26,180 nt of DNA from Terrimonas_A sp040509495 (GCA_040509495.1 JBEVKW010000344.1:1-26180); one strand, 5' to 3'. Positions 6,713 to 13,662 are shown, counted from the stretch's first letter. Made by a program: numbers and translations. Notes: generated from the sequence alone by a model not told the origin.

Positions 6713-7297
6713 TTAGCTGATCTTTTCAACCTGCATGTAGTTCAGTTCTACCGGCGTTGAGCGGCCGAAGATCTTCACCGTAACTTTCAATTTTTTCTTT
6801 TCGTCGTTTACTTCTTCGATCACGCCGTTGAAGTCGTTGAAAGCTCCTTCGATGATCTTGATGGTTTCTCCTACGATGAATGGTTCGCTAACGCTTACGC
6901 CTCCAGCTTCTGCCATTTCATCCATTTTACCGAGCATTTTATTTACTTCGGCTTTACGGAGAGCGATAGGGTTATCTTTTCCGAGGAAGTGGATAACGCT
7001 ATTGGTATTTTTTATAGTGTCACGAAGATCGTCATTCAGTTTACCATCAAGGACCTCGATCATTACATAACCGGGGTAGTAGTTACGTTCGCGAACTACT
7101 TTTTTTCCGTTGGCTACTTTGTAGACTTTTTCCACGGGTAGGAATACTTGTTTTACAACTTCGCTCCAACCACCGCGTGATATCTCTCTGTCAAGGTATT
7201 CTTTTACCTTTCTTTCCTTTCCGCTCACGACACGAAGCACGAACCACTTTGTCTCCTGCTGCTGTGCATTGCCTGTATTTGTCGTAGTAGCTTCCAT
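6713..7297 (-). CDS. nusG: Transcription termination/antitermination factor NusG
   Basis: NusG binds RNA polymerase and suppresses pausing. It also links transcription to Rho and to the ribosome through uS10. The 194-aa protein has an N-terminal NGN domain (about 17-120, beginning KWFVLRVVSGKERKVKEYL) and a C-terminal KOW domain (about 140-194) with the typical FIVGETIKIIEGAFNDFNG motif. The start ATG overlaps the secE stop by one base (TAATG), so the two are probably translationally coupled. In most bacteria rplK would follow; here an LtaS-like gene does. Confidence 0.97.
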   Translation of the reverse strand: MEATTTNTGNAQQQETKWFVLRVVSGKERKVKEYLDREISRGGWSEVVKQVFLPVEKVYKVANGKKVVRERNYYPGYVMIEVLDGKLNDDLRDTIKNTNSVIHFLGKDNPIALRKAEVNKMLGKMDEMAEAGGVSVSEPFIVGETIKIIEGAFNDFNGVIEEVNDEKKKLKVTVKIFGRSTPVELNYMQVEKIS

Positions 7298-7494
7298 TAT
7301 TTAAACAGTTCGTTGTAAACTAATTTCAGAACGCCACCGGCGCCGAGATCCATCAGAGAAACCAATGCAGTGATCACCAGGGTAGCTGCAAGAACGATCA
7401 TGGTAGATTGCTGAAGCTGAGCCCAGTTTGGCCAGGTCACTTTCTCCGTCAATTCTTTATAAGACTCACTGAAGTAGGTTGATATCTTGTTCAT
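7297..7494 (-). CDS. secE: Preprotein translocase subunit SecE
   Basis: SecE clamps SecY in the Sec translocon of the inner membrane. This is the short, single-helix form: 65 aa, an amphipathic N-terminal segment (YFSESYKELTEKVTWPNWAQL, including the conserved K-V-T-W-P motif), then one membrane helix at about 29-52. It lies between tRNA-Trp and nusG, the standard position, and its stop codon overlaps the nusG start by one base. An octamer-array pair (7503-7600) is placed just upstream. Confidence 0.96.
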   Translation of the reverse strand: MNKISTYFSESYKELTEKVTWPNWAQLQQSTMIVLAATLVITALVSLMDLGAGGVLKLVYNELFK

Positions 7495-7502
7495 GCTCTT
7501 AA

Positions 7503-7600
7503 AGTTAAGAGTTTAAAAGTTTAAAGGTTTAAAAGTTTAAGAGTTTAAATTCCAGGTTTAAAATACATTTTAAACCTTTAAACTTTTGAACTTTTAAACC
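7503..7600. repeat. Inverted pair of GTTTAAAA octamer arrays
   Basis: About six 8-nt units run 7503-7549, and opposite-orientation units (taaacctt, taaacttt, and similar) run 7571-7600. The gap between them is about 20 bases, so the transcript can fold into one long AT-rich hairpin between tRNA-Trp and secE. Confidence 0.85.
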
Positions 7601-7608
7601 TTTGTTTG

Positions 7609-7679
7609 CACGGGCAGAGAGATTCGAACTCCCATCAACGGTTTTGGAGACCGCTATTCTGCCGTTGAACTATGCCCGT
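7609..7679 (-). tRNA. tRNA-Trp (CCA)
   Basis: A 71-nt cloverleaf. The acceptor stem ACGGGCA/TGCCCGT is perfect, the anticodon loop CTCCAAA gives CCA, and the T arm has GTTCGAATC. The 3' CCA end is not encoded. Its place between tuf and secE is typical of Bacteroidota and many other bacteria. Confidence 0.97.
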
Positions 7680-7683
7680 ATAA

Positions 7684-7718
7684 TACAAAGTACCCGGGTT
7701 GTACCCAAGTACTTTGTA
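7684..7718 (-). repeat. 10-bp hairpin between tuf and tRNA-Trp
   Basis: TACAAAGTAC (7684-7693) and GTACTTTGTA (7709-7718) are perfect reverse complements, with an inner GGGT/ACCC pair. It begins 5 bases from the 5' end of tRNA-Trp. There is no T-run, so a processing signal separating tuf mRNA from the tRNA is more likely than a terminator (inference). A second small hairpin, TCCTCT/AGAGGA, lies at 7743-7759 just after the tuf stop. Confidence 0.65.
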
Positions 7719-7769
7719 AATGTATATAAAGCTTGTCGTAAGTCCTCTTTTTGAGAGGAAATAGATTGC

Positions 7770-8957
7770 TTATTTGATGATTTCAGTCACCTGACCTGCA
7801 CCTACTGTACGGCCACCTTCGCGGATTGCGAATTTCAGACCTTTTTCCATCGCGATAGGCTGGATCAGTTTAACTGTCAGTGAAGTGTTATCACCAGGCA
7901 TGATCATTTCAGTACCTGCATTCAGTTCAACTTCACCAGTTACGTCAGTTGTACGGAAGTAGAACTGAGGACGGTATTTGTTGAAGAATGGAGTGTGACG
8001 GCCACCTTCATCTTTGCTCAGTACGTATACTTCACATTTGAATTCAGTGTGTGGAGTGATTGAACCTGGTTTGCAGATTACCATACCACGACGGATCTGA
8101 GTTTTCTCAATACCGCGGAGGAGCAGACCTGCGTTGTCTCCAGCTTCACCTGAATCAAGGATCTTGCGGAACATTTCCACACCTGTGATAGTTGAAGTCA
8201 GCGGAGCTTCGATCAGACCTACGATCTCAACACCTTCACCAGTTTTGATACGACCTCTTTCGATACGGCCGGTAGCAACAGTACCACGACCAGTGATAGA
8301 GAATACGTCTTCAACTGACATCAGGAACGGAAGATCAACCGGACGTGGAGGCAGTGGGATATAAGTATCTACAGCATCCATCAGTTCAGTGATCGCACCA
8401 ACCCATTTTTCGTCACCAGCGAGTGCGCCAGTAGCAGAACCTTTGATGATTGGAGTATTGTCACCGTCAAAGCCACGTTTAGTCAGCTCATCACGGATTT
8501 CCATTTCAACGAGATCCAACAGTTCAGGATCATCAACAAGGTCAACCTTGTTCATGAATACCACGATACGAGGAACACCTACCTGACGAGCCAGGAGGAT
8601 GTGCTCTTTTGTTTGTGGCATAGGACCGTCGGTAGCAGCCACTACGAGGATTGCACCATCCATCTGAGCAGCACCTGTGATCATGTTTTTTACGTAGTCA
8701 GCGTGACCTGGGCAATCTACGTGTGCGTAGTGACGAGTGTCAGTCTGATATTCTACGTGTGCAGTATTGATCGTGATACCCCTTTCTTTTTCTTCAGGAG
8801 CACCGTCGATTTCGTCATATTTTTTCGCTGTCGCAAGACCTTTTTTTGCAAGGATCTCTGTAATCGCGGCAGTCAATGTGGTTTTACCATGGTCAACGTG
8901 ACCAATCGTACCAATGTTTACGTGGGGTTTGTCCCTCTTAAAGGTCTCTTTTGACAT
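7770..8957 (-). CDS. tuf: Elongation factor Tu
   Basis: EF-Tu is the GTPase that carries aminoacyl-tRNA to the ribosomal A site. The 395-aa protein is full length. Domain I has the P-loop GHVDHGKT (about 19-26), the switch I segment with RGITINTAHVEYQT, switch II DCPGHADY, and the guanine-specificity motif NKVD. Domains II (about 210-300) and III (about 301-395) end in GRTVGAGQVTEIIK. The position directly after a Thr-Tyr-Gly-Thr tRNA cluster matches the E. coli thrU-tyrU-glyT-thrT-tufB order. It is probably transcribed with those tRNAs from the promoter near 9734. Confidence 0.99.
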   Translation of the reverse strand: MSKETFKRDKPHVNIGTIGHVDHGKTTLTAAITEILAKKGLATAKKYDEIDGAPEEKERGITINTAHVEYQTDTRHYAHVDCPGHADYVKNMITGAAQMDGAILVVAATDGPMPQTKEHILLARQVGVPRIVVFMNKVDLVDDPELLDLVEMEIRDELTKRGFDGDNTPIIKGSATGALAGDEKWVGAITELMDAVDTYIPLPPRPVDLPFLMSVEDVFSITGRGTVATGRIERGRIKTGEGVEIVGLIEAPLTSTITGVEMFRKILDSGEAGDNAGLLLRGIEKTQIRRGMVICKPGSITPHTEFKCEVYVLSKDEGGRHTPFFNKYRPQFYFRTTDVTGEVELNAGTEMIMPGDNTSLTVKLIQPIAMEKGLKFAIREGGRTVGAGQVTEIIK

Positions 8958-9076
8958 TGTTATCTGTTTTTAGTTGTGTTTACCCAATTATTGTTTCTTA
9001 TAATGAGCGGTAATATCACTATTAGCCGCTTTCTTGCCATCTTCAAATCCTTTCTTCCACATTGGTCTGGCTTATG

Positions 9077-9152
9077 AGCCTTTAGTGAGAGTTTAAGCTC
9101 ACGACTTTCCCGGTCGCCGGACCGGGATACTCTATCACTGAGCCCCTTTATA
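9077..9152 (-). pseudogene. Degenerate tRNA-like copy (tRNA-Thr derived)
   Basis: Seventy-six bases align with the neighbouring tRNA-Thr(GGT). The D arm is shared (GCTCAGTGATAGAGT against GCTCAGTGGTAGAGC), as are GTCGTGAG, the T-stem GTGAG/CTCAC and the 3' side TAA-GGCTCA. The defects are that the 5' acceptor strand does not pair, the T-loop has lost TTCGA and gained a base, and the anticodon arm is expanded to a 7-bp GC stem (TCCCGGT/ACCGGGA) with a 6-base loop. It cannot be a normal tRNA. It is either a decaying tandem duplicate or a tRNA-like structure kept in the tuf leader. Confidence 0.65.
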
Positions 9153-9162
9153 AGACTCAATG

Positions 9163-9234
<72 letters not shown>

Positions 9235-9307
9235 TTTCACCCAAAGTAGACAAGCCGTTGTTGCTGGTTCAATCCAGCTGGTCGATTCTTGTCTGTGATC
9301 TCTGTGG

Positions 9308-9380
9308 AGCGGGAGACGAGGCTCGAACTCGCCACCTATAGCTTGGAAGGCTATCGCTCTACCAAATGAGCTACTCCCGC
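9308..9380 (-). tRNA. tRNA-Gly (TCC)
   Basis: A 73-nt cloverleaf: acceptor GCGGGAG/CTCCCGC, anticodon stem ATAGC/GCTAT, loop CTTCCAA giving TCC, T arm GCGAG-TTCGAGC-CTCGT. It is the third tRNA of the cluster, equivalent to E. coli glyT. Confidence 0.97.
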
Positions 9381-9418
9381 TTATTTTAACTTTTAAAGAA
9401 CTCACCGGGTAAGCGTTC

Positions 9419-9476
9419 AAAGGTTTAAAAGTTTCAAAGTTTTTGTTGAACTTTTAAACTATTAAACCTCTAAACT
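9419..9476. repeat. Short inverted GTTTAAAA array inside the tRNA cluster
   Basis: AGGTTTAAAAGTTT-type units (9420-9434) face AACTTTTAAACTATTAAACC-type units (9449-9468). This is the same 8-nt unit as at 6421 and 7503, here with only two to three units per arm. It lies between tRNA-Gly and tRNA-Tyr and so would be in the primary transcript. Confidence 0.7.
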
Positions 9477-9493
9477 GTCTTCCCCGAAGGGTG

Positions 9494-9576
9494 TGGGCAG
9501 AGAAGGATTCGAACCTCCGTACTCGTGAGAGAACAGATTTACAGTCTGTCGCCTTTAGCCACTCGGCCATCTGCCC
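9494..9576 (-). tRNA. tRNA-Tyr (GTA)
   Basis: An 83-nt class II tRNA with a long variable arm (TTCTCTCACGAGTACGG region). Acceptor GGGCAGA/TCTGCCC, anticodon loop CTGTAAA giving GTA, T arm GGAGG-TTCGAAT-CCTTC. It is the second tRNA of the cluster. Confidence 0.97.
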
Positions 9577-9582
9577 ATCCGG

Positions 9583-9655
9583 AGCCACCTGCCAGAATCG
9601 AACTGGCGACCTACTGATTACAAATCAGTTGCTCTACCAGCTGAGCTAAGGTGGC
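9583..9655 (-). tRNA. tRNA-Thr (TGT)
   Basis: A 73-nt cloverleaf: acceptor GCCACCT/AGGTGGC, anticodon stem ACTGA/TCAGT, loop TTTGTAA giving TGT, T arm GCCAG-TTCGATT-CTGGC. It is first in the cluster, 6 bases before tRNA-Tyr, so the two are processed from one transcript. Confidence 0.97.
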
Positions 9656-9733
9656 TTATTTTCCCAAAATCTCTGTCTGCTGGTTGAAGACAGATGCGTG
9701 ATAAAGAGCTAACCCCGTTCGTTTTTGGGAAGG

Positions 9734-9741
9734 CAAAGGTA
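9734..9741 (-). promoter_or_regulatory. Predicted promoter (-7 box) of the tRNA-tuf operon
   Basis: TACCTTTG on the minus strand, exact to TAnnTTTG, followed downstream by the first tRNA about 75 nt away. Upstream is AT-rich (9745-9800), as is usual for strong promoters. A -33 TTTG at ideal spacing is not obvious. Confidence 0.6.
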
Positions 9742-9833
9742 AGGGAAATTAAATACTGAAAAAATTTTGTGAAAGAAATTTCTTGCTGAAAATCAACTTT
9801 TTTTTGAGAATACTTTCAATTCGTGAATTCGCG

Positions 9834-9969
9834 ATGACCGATGGCCGCTAACCAAGCGCTTCGCCATCCGGCAAAGTATTTTTACAAGTGAATTTTCTAC
9901 ATTCAGACAGATTCAGCATTATTACAAACTTTCAATGCGCAACGCATTCGGCCAACGGCCATCGGTCAT
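9834..9969. repeat. Inverted pair of heptamer arrays (ATGGCCG type)
   Basis: ATGACCG and ATGGCCG stand in tandem at 9834-9847. In the opposite orientation CGGCCAA, CGGCCAT and CGGTCAT stand in tandem at 9949-9969. The two arms share 15 perfectly complementary bases (9833-9847 with 9956-9970). The rest of 9742-10003 has no gene. Confidence 0.8.
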
Positions 9970-10003
9970 CAACCATTGAATAAATGATCATCATATTTCC
10001 CGT

Positions 10004-10035
10004 CATAAAAAACAAAAACCCGGGGTTACCCGGGT
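10004..10035 (-). terminator. Rho-independent terminator after hpf
   Basis: On the minus strand ACCCGGG-TAAC-CCCGGGT is followed by TTTTGTTTTTT. It begins about 10 bases past the hpf stop and separates the xerC-hpf unit from the tRNA-tuf operon. Confidence 0.9.
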
Positions 10036-10045
10036 CTTTGCTGTT

Positions 10046-10348
10046 TTAGGCAGCCTGTTGCTTTTCTTTCTTTCTTTTTATCTGTGTTACGATTGAATCA
10101 AATGCATTGTCGAATGATCCTTCAAATGATTTACTGGTTGACTTTACAAAAAATTCGTGACGCGGAACATGAATTCTGATCTCAGCAATTTTGTCTTTGA
10201 TCGTATGAACCACGTTGTCTAATTTCAGATACACCTGAACCTGGATGATACGATCATGAAAAGTGCTGAGTTTTTGTAATTTTCGGTTGATGTACTCAAC
10301 TAACCTTGCATCCGCATCAAAGCGAACTGTCTGAATGTTTACGTTCAT
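10046..10348 (-). CDS. hpf: Ribosome hibernation-promoting factor (short HPF/RaiA family)
   Basis: A 100-aa protein of the HPF/YfiA family. It binds the decoding groove of the 30S subunit in slow growth or stationary phase and keeps ribosomes inactive. The fold signature is visible: beta strand MNVNIQTVRFDA, helix DARLVEYINRKLQKLSTF, strands QVQVYLKLDN and KIAEIRIHVPRHEFFVKS, and helix FDNAFDSIVTQIKRKKEKQ. The basic C-terminal helix is typical, and the protein lacks the dimerising domain of long HPF. It follows xerC in the same direction with a 150-nt gap, and a terminator lies directly downstream. The neighbourhood (rpsU, tuf) is fully translational. Confidence 0.95.
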   Translation of the reverse strand: MNVNIQTVRFDADARLVEYINRKLQKLSTFHDRIIQVQVYLKLDNVVHTIKDKIAEIRIHVPRHEFFVKSTSKSFEGSFDNAFDSIVTQIKRKKEKQQAA

Positions 10349-10498
10349 AGTCGTCTTTTTTTAAAACATGAAACAATTAAAATAAAGAACTGATCGCCAC
10401 TGTAGTCAACCTCCAGTGACTCCTATGAAGTTACTGTAAACAGAACGCTTTTGCAACAAATTTTTCCTTAAAATAATATTGTGTAAACACCCTTTTTT

Positions 10499-11401
10499 TT
10501 ATGCCTTCGGGTGCGCTTTTTTATGAACGTCTTTCAGCTTCTCGATCGTTGTATGTGTATACACCTGCGTGGCCGCCAGGCTGGCATGACCCAGCAATTC
10601 TTTCACCGCATTCAGGTCTGCCCCATTATTCATCAGGTGCGTAGCAAACGTATGACGCAAAACGTGTGGGCTTTTTTTATCAAGTGTACTTGCCTGCCCC
10701 AGATATTTATTCACGAGAATCCAGGCATACTTCGCGTATAACTTCTTGCCCTTCTCTGTTACCAGTAAGAAGCCTTCCTCCGGTGCTTCAAATTCCTTTT
10801 TCTTCCACGCCCGGTAATCATGTATGCTTTTCACCACTTCTTCACTCACCGGAATGATCCGCTCCTTATTCCCCTTACCCAGCACTTTGATCCGCTGCCT
10901 CCCCAGGTCAAGCTGCTTTTCCCTCAAGCCGATCAACTCACTTAACCGCATACCCGTTGCATAAAACAGGAGGATAAGCATTTTTGCATTCAGGCTTCTC
11001 CAATCCTCCGATGCCTGGCTAAGCGAACTGATCAGTTCCCTGGTTTCCGACTCCTTCACAACTACCGGCAGCCGCTTGCTGATCTTTGGAGAGATCACAT
11101 TCGTGGTAGGCAGTACATCTATCTCTCCCCGGCGCAGATGATACTTGAAAAAAGAACGCAAACTTGATATCTTCCGGTTGATCGTTCTTGAACTGAGCTT
11201 CTGCTCCTTCAACCCCGCCAGCCAGCTCCGGATAAAACCATGTGTGATCTCCTTTAATCCCAGCCCGCCATAATCCTTGTCTATAAACGACCAGAAATCA
11301 ACCAGATCCGTCTGATAAGAAATGATCGTATGCTGAGAATACCTCTTCTCGTATTTAAGGTAATCCAGAAAGGGTTGTATACGCGGGGTTGTTTCTTGCA
11401 T
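10499..11401 (-). CDS. xerC: Tyrosine recombinase XerC/XerD family
   Basis: A 300-aa site-specific recombinase that, with its partner, resolves chromosome dimers at dif. The N-terminal SAM-like core-binding domain covers about 5-90. The catalytic domain (about 110-290) has every active residue: R152 (ATGMRLSE), K176 (GKGNKER), H246 and R249 (HVLRHTFATH), H272 (LLGHASL) and nucleophile Y281 (TQVYTH). A longer open frame reaches 11506, but its extra N-terminus is translated intergenic repeat (NCPNFPNRPN) and the ATG at 11401 is preferred. It lies between rpsU and hpf, the usual Bacteroidota position. Family length and completeness argue for a housekeeping Xer protein and not a mobile-element integrase. 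XerC against XerD cannot be settled from sequence alone. Confidence 0.9.
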   Translation of the reverse strand: MQETTPRIQPFLDYLKYEKRYSQHTIISYQTDLVDFWSFIDKDYGGLGLKEITHGFIRSWLAGLKEQKLSSRTINRKISSLRSFFKYHLRRGEIDVLPTTNVISPKISKRLPVVVKESETRELISSLSQASEDWRSLNAKMLILLFYATGMRLSELIGLREKQLDLGRQRIKVLGKGNKERIIPVSEEVVKSIHDYRAWKKKEFEAPEEGFLLVTEKGKKLYAKYAWILVNKYLGQASTLDKKSPHVLRHTFATHLMNNGADLNAVKELLGHASLAATQVYTHTTIEKLKDVHKKAHPKA

Positions 11402-11525
11402 GAAGTCCTTAAAGCTACAAAGAAAGAAATGAAGAAGGTTCGGCCGGTTGGGGAAGTTTGGGCAGTTTGAAAAGTTTCCGGATCGCCTGCCAGCCCTTCT
11501 GCTCAATCCCCTCCTTTCCTTTCCA

Positions 11526-11564
11526 GCAAAAAAAATAGCTGCTGGACGACAGTCCTGCAGCTAT
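11526..11564 (-). terminator. Rho-independent terminator of rpsU
   Basis: On the minus strand ATAGCTGC-AGGAC-TGTC-GTCC-A-GCAGCTAT forms a long stem followed by TTTTTTTTG. It is 27 bases beyond the rpsU stop and isolates rpsU from xerC. Confidence 0.9.
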
Positions 11565-11590
11565 GCTCTTATTGATAAGGATCAGAACGA

Positions 11591-11788
11591 TTAGACGTCG
11601 ATCTTTCCGCTTGCTATGTTTTGCTTGTAGATTGCTTTCAAAACTTCACCACGGCGCTTCACAGAAGGCTTGGTAAAACTTTGACGCTCACGCAGTTGCA
11701 ACAAAGTCTTCGATTTCTCGAATTTCTTTTTGTACTTCTTCAGCGCCTTGTCGATGTTTTCGCAATCTTTAGAATCAATAATAAGCAT
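11591..11788 (-). CDS. rpsU: 30S ribosomal protein bS21
   Basis: bS21 sits on the 30S platform near the 3' end of 16S rRNA. The 65-aa product has the family form: N-terminal MLIIDSKDCENIDKALKKYKKKFEKSK, then basic LRERQSFTKPSVKRR and a short C-terminal tail. In Bacteroidota ribosomes bS21, with bS6 and bS18, is reported to sequester the anti-Shine-Dalgarno sequence, which explains why most genes lack SD. Unlike its neighbours this gene has a strong SD (AAGGAGG, 8 bases before ATG) with a hairpin around it. That fits feedback in which ribosomes lacking bS21 translate rpsU preferentially. It is monocistronic, with its own terminator. Confidence 0.97.
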   Translation of the reverse strand: MLIIDSKDCENIDKALKKYKKKFEKSKTLLQLRERQSFTKPSVKRRGEVLKAIYKQNIASGKIDV

Positions 11789-11808
11789 GTTAAATACCTC
11801 CTTGGTAT
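11789..11808 (-). promoter_or_regulatory. rpsU Shine-Dalgarno site in a hairpin loop
   Basis: The minus strand reads ATACC-AAGGA-GGTAT immediately before the start region. The 5-bp stem presents part of AAGGAGG in its loop. The SD is complementary to the 16S 3' end and is 8 bases from the ATG. An alternative pairing of CTCCT (11816-11820) with AGGAG would hide it. This is the only strong SD noticed in the window. Confidence 0.75.
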
Positions 11809-11824
11809 GTTTTTTTAGGAGCGG

Positions 11825-11832
11825 CGAAGATA
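11825..11832 (-). promoter_or_regulatory. Possible promoter (-7 box) of rpsU
   Basis: TATCTTCG differs from TAnnTTTG by one base. A start near 11818 would give a leader of about 30 nt that just contains the SD hairpin and the upstream CTCCT. Weak support on its own. Confidence 0.35.
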
Positions 11833-11965
11833 AGAAGATCTTTTCAAAAAGAGAAACTTTTCCGCAAGATGATCAGGGAAGAATGCGGCAGGAAGAGGCC
11901 TGGAAATGCCAAATCCGGCGGCGGTCTGCAATTCTTCCATAGATCTTCTTCTCGCGTTCCTTTCA

Positions 11966-11973
11966 TAGCTTTG
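11966..11973 (+). promoter_or_regulatory. Predicted promoter (-7 box) of ribE
   Basis: TAGCTTTG, exact to TAnnTTTG, ends 5 bases before the ribE ATG. Bacteroidota transcripts usually begin a few bases after this box, so the mRNA would start at or beside the A of ATG, making it leaderless. No -33 TTTG is evident. Confidence 0.5.
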
Positions 11974-11977
11974 CGCC

Positions 11978-12580
11978 ATGTTTACAGGAATCGTTGAAGC
12001 AACAGGAAAGATCAGGGACGTGTCCCGGAGCGGAACAAACAGTACTTTTTGGGTTGAATCGCCGCTCTCTTCGGAGTTCAAAGTAGATCAGAGTGTTAGC
12101 CATAGTGGCGTATGCCTGACCGTTGAAGAGGTAAGGGATGGCATGCACCGGGTAACCGCGATCCTGGAGACCCTGGAAAAAACCAACCTCGATACATGGT
12201 CTGCCGGGTCTATCGTCAACATCGAACGATGCCTTCCTTTCAACGGCCGCCTCGATGGCCATTTCGTGCAGGGCCATGTTGATGCAACCGGCATTTGCGT
12301 CGCTAAGACTGACAAACAGGGAAGCTGGGAATTTGAGATCGAATTTCCAAGGGAATTTGCCCCACTGGTCATCGAAAAAGGATCGATCAGCCTGAACGGC
12401 ATCAGCCTCACTGTGTTCAACGTAACGGACAACCGCTTCGCGGTGGCGATCATTCCGTACACGTACACGCATACAGATATCTTCGGTGTAGAAACCGGCA
12501 GTTCAGTAAACCTGGAATTTGATATCCTCGGAAAATACATACAGCGTCATATATCCCTCAATCCTGCACTACGATCTTAA
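11978..12580 (+). CDS. ribE: Riboflavin synthase, alpha subunit
   Basis: Catalyses the last step of riboflavin synthesis, dismutation of two 6,7-dimethyl-8-ribityllumazine to riboflavin and an aminopyrimidinedione. The 200-aa protein shows the tandem lumazine-binding repeats of the family. Repeat 1 (about 1-97) begins with the diagnostic MFTGIVEATG and has GVCLTVEEV. Repeat 2 (about 98-195) has GHFVQGHVDATG and GISLNGISLTVFNV-like sequence (GSISLNGISLTV). Length is normal. There is no other rib gene nearby, so it is a solitary member of the pathway here. A -7 box ends five bases before the ATG. The stop overlaps that of the acyltransferase gene coming the other way by 4 bases. Confidence 0.96.
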   Translation: MFTGIVEATGKIRDVSRSGTNSTFWVESPLSSEFKVDQSVSHSGVCLTVEEVRDGMHRVTAILETLEKTNLDTWSAGSIVNIERCLPFNGRLDGHFVQGHVDATGICVAKTDKQGSWEFEIEFPREFAPLVIEKGSISLNGISLTVFNVTDNRFAVAIIPYTYTHTDIFGVETGSSVNLEFDILGKYIQRHISLNPALRS

Positions 12581-13662
12581 ATTACCCGCAGCCGGTCTTT
12601 CAAACGCAGAAAGGGAGTTTCCAGGTAGCGGAAGCTGAGGTATGCAATGGAAAAGTTGAAAGCAAATATCACCGGCACCAGTAGCCACGGGGAAATGACT
12701 GTTCCTTTTTGAATAACCAGCTGTTCAAAAACAGTTATGCTGATCCCGTGAAAACAATAAAGCCCGAATGATATACGTCCTGTCAGGATCAAAAAACGGT
12801 TTCGCTCGAGAAAGCGGGAACGATGGTGATTGTCCAGCTGCTCAATAAGCAACAGGCAGAGGTAGGTAATGAACAAAAACCTGTTCAACAGGTTCAACAG
12901 ATCGCTTTCGCTGTATAGCTGGATAAAAAAGAAGATCGTTAGTTGTATCAATGGCCAGAAATAGAACACTGTCCGCCTCAAGCCTGCCAGCCTGCCTGTC
13001 CAGGCCAGTAATGATGACCGTTCCGCATACAGTAAAGCGGCCAATCCTCCCATCGCAAAATCCACGCAGTACGTGAGCGTATGAAAGTAGCTGCTTATTT
13101 GCGCTTGATAGGCATATACTGTAAAAGCAAGGCTTATGATGATCAGCGTGATAAAAATGCCTTTGAGATAGCCAAAGAAAAACCGCAGAACAAATCCCAG
13201 GAAAACATAGAACTGTTCTTCCACGGAGATCGTCCACAGTATCTGTAAAAAAAACACCTGCTCCGCCTTATAGAAATTTGCGATAAAGAAATAATAGTAA
13301 AAGGGGTCGGGCATGGTCATGGGATAGCCGGCGCGTGCCGCTAAGGGAGCCAGGATCAAAAACGACGCAGTGATAAACAAAAAATATAACGGCCAGATCC
13401 GCAATACCCTTCGCTGGAAAAATTTACCTAAAGAAACTTTCTGTTGTTTTTGAAACTCTTTGATTCCAAGCCAGGTCAGTAAAAAAGAAGATAAAATAAA
13501 GAAGACATCTATAGCCAACGGCAGCTGATCATAATAATACCTGAGCAGTTTTGCAGGTAAAGATGCTCCCTGATCGGGGTGAACGGCGTGAAAAAAGAAG
13601 ATCGCTAAAAACGACAGCCCTCTTACAGAATCAAGTTGGGGGAAATAATTGGTTCTCGTCAT
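12577..13662 (-). CDS. Membrane acyltransferase, OafA/acyltransferase-3 family
   Basis: A 361-aa integral membrane protein with about ten hydrophobic helices. Family motifs are an N-terminal LDSVRGLSFLAIFFFHA (R14 and presumed active H25), FFQRRVLRIWPLYFL after the second helix, WTISVEEQFYVFLG around residue 145, and a C-terminal FRYLETPFLRLKDR. Members acetylate or acylate sugars of O-antigen, capsule, peptidoglycan or small molecules at the inner membrane. The acceptor here is unknown. It is alone on the minus strand, after the porU2 terminator and tail to tail with ribE, so no pathway context helps. The start at 13662 gives the standard short N-terminus before helix 1. Confidence 0.88.
   Translation of the reverse strand: MTRTNYFPQLDSVRGLSFLAIFFFHAVHPDQGASLPAKLLRYYYDQLPLAIDVFFILSSFLLTWLGIKEFQKQQKVSLGKFFQRRVLRIWPLYFLFITASFLILAPLAARAGYPMTMPDPFYYYFFIANFYKAEQVFFLQILWTISVEEQFYVFLGFVLRFFFGYLKGIFITLIIISLAFTVYAYQAQISSYFHTLTYCVDFAMGGLAALLYAERSSLLAWTGRLAGLRRTVFYFWPLIQLTIFFFIQLYSESDLLNLLNRFLFITYLCLLLIEQLDNHHRSRFLERNRFLILTGRISFGLYCFHGISITVFEQLVIQKGTVISPWLLVPVIFAFNFSIAYLSFRYLETPFLRLKDRLRVI

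Noticed and set aside
9077..9152. A functional fifth tRNA in the cluster
   Set aside because: The acceptor strands do not pair, the T-loop lacks TTCGA and no 7-base anticodon loop can be formed.
10499..11401. Tyrosine recombinase considered as a mobile-element integrase with tRNA attachment sites nearby
   Set aside because: Length, all six catalytic residues and the position between rpsU and hpf fit a housekeeping Xer protein. No direct repeat of a tRNA 3' end or cargo genes were found.
11402..11506. N-terminal extension of xerC from an upstream ATG
   Set aside because: The added residues (NCPNFPNRPN type) are translated intergenic repeat; the internal ATG gives a standard N-terminus.
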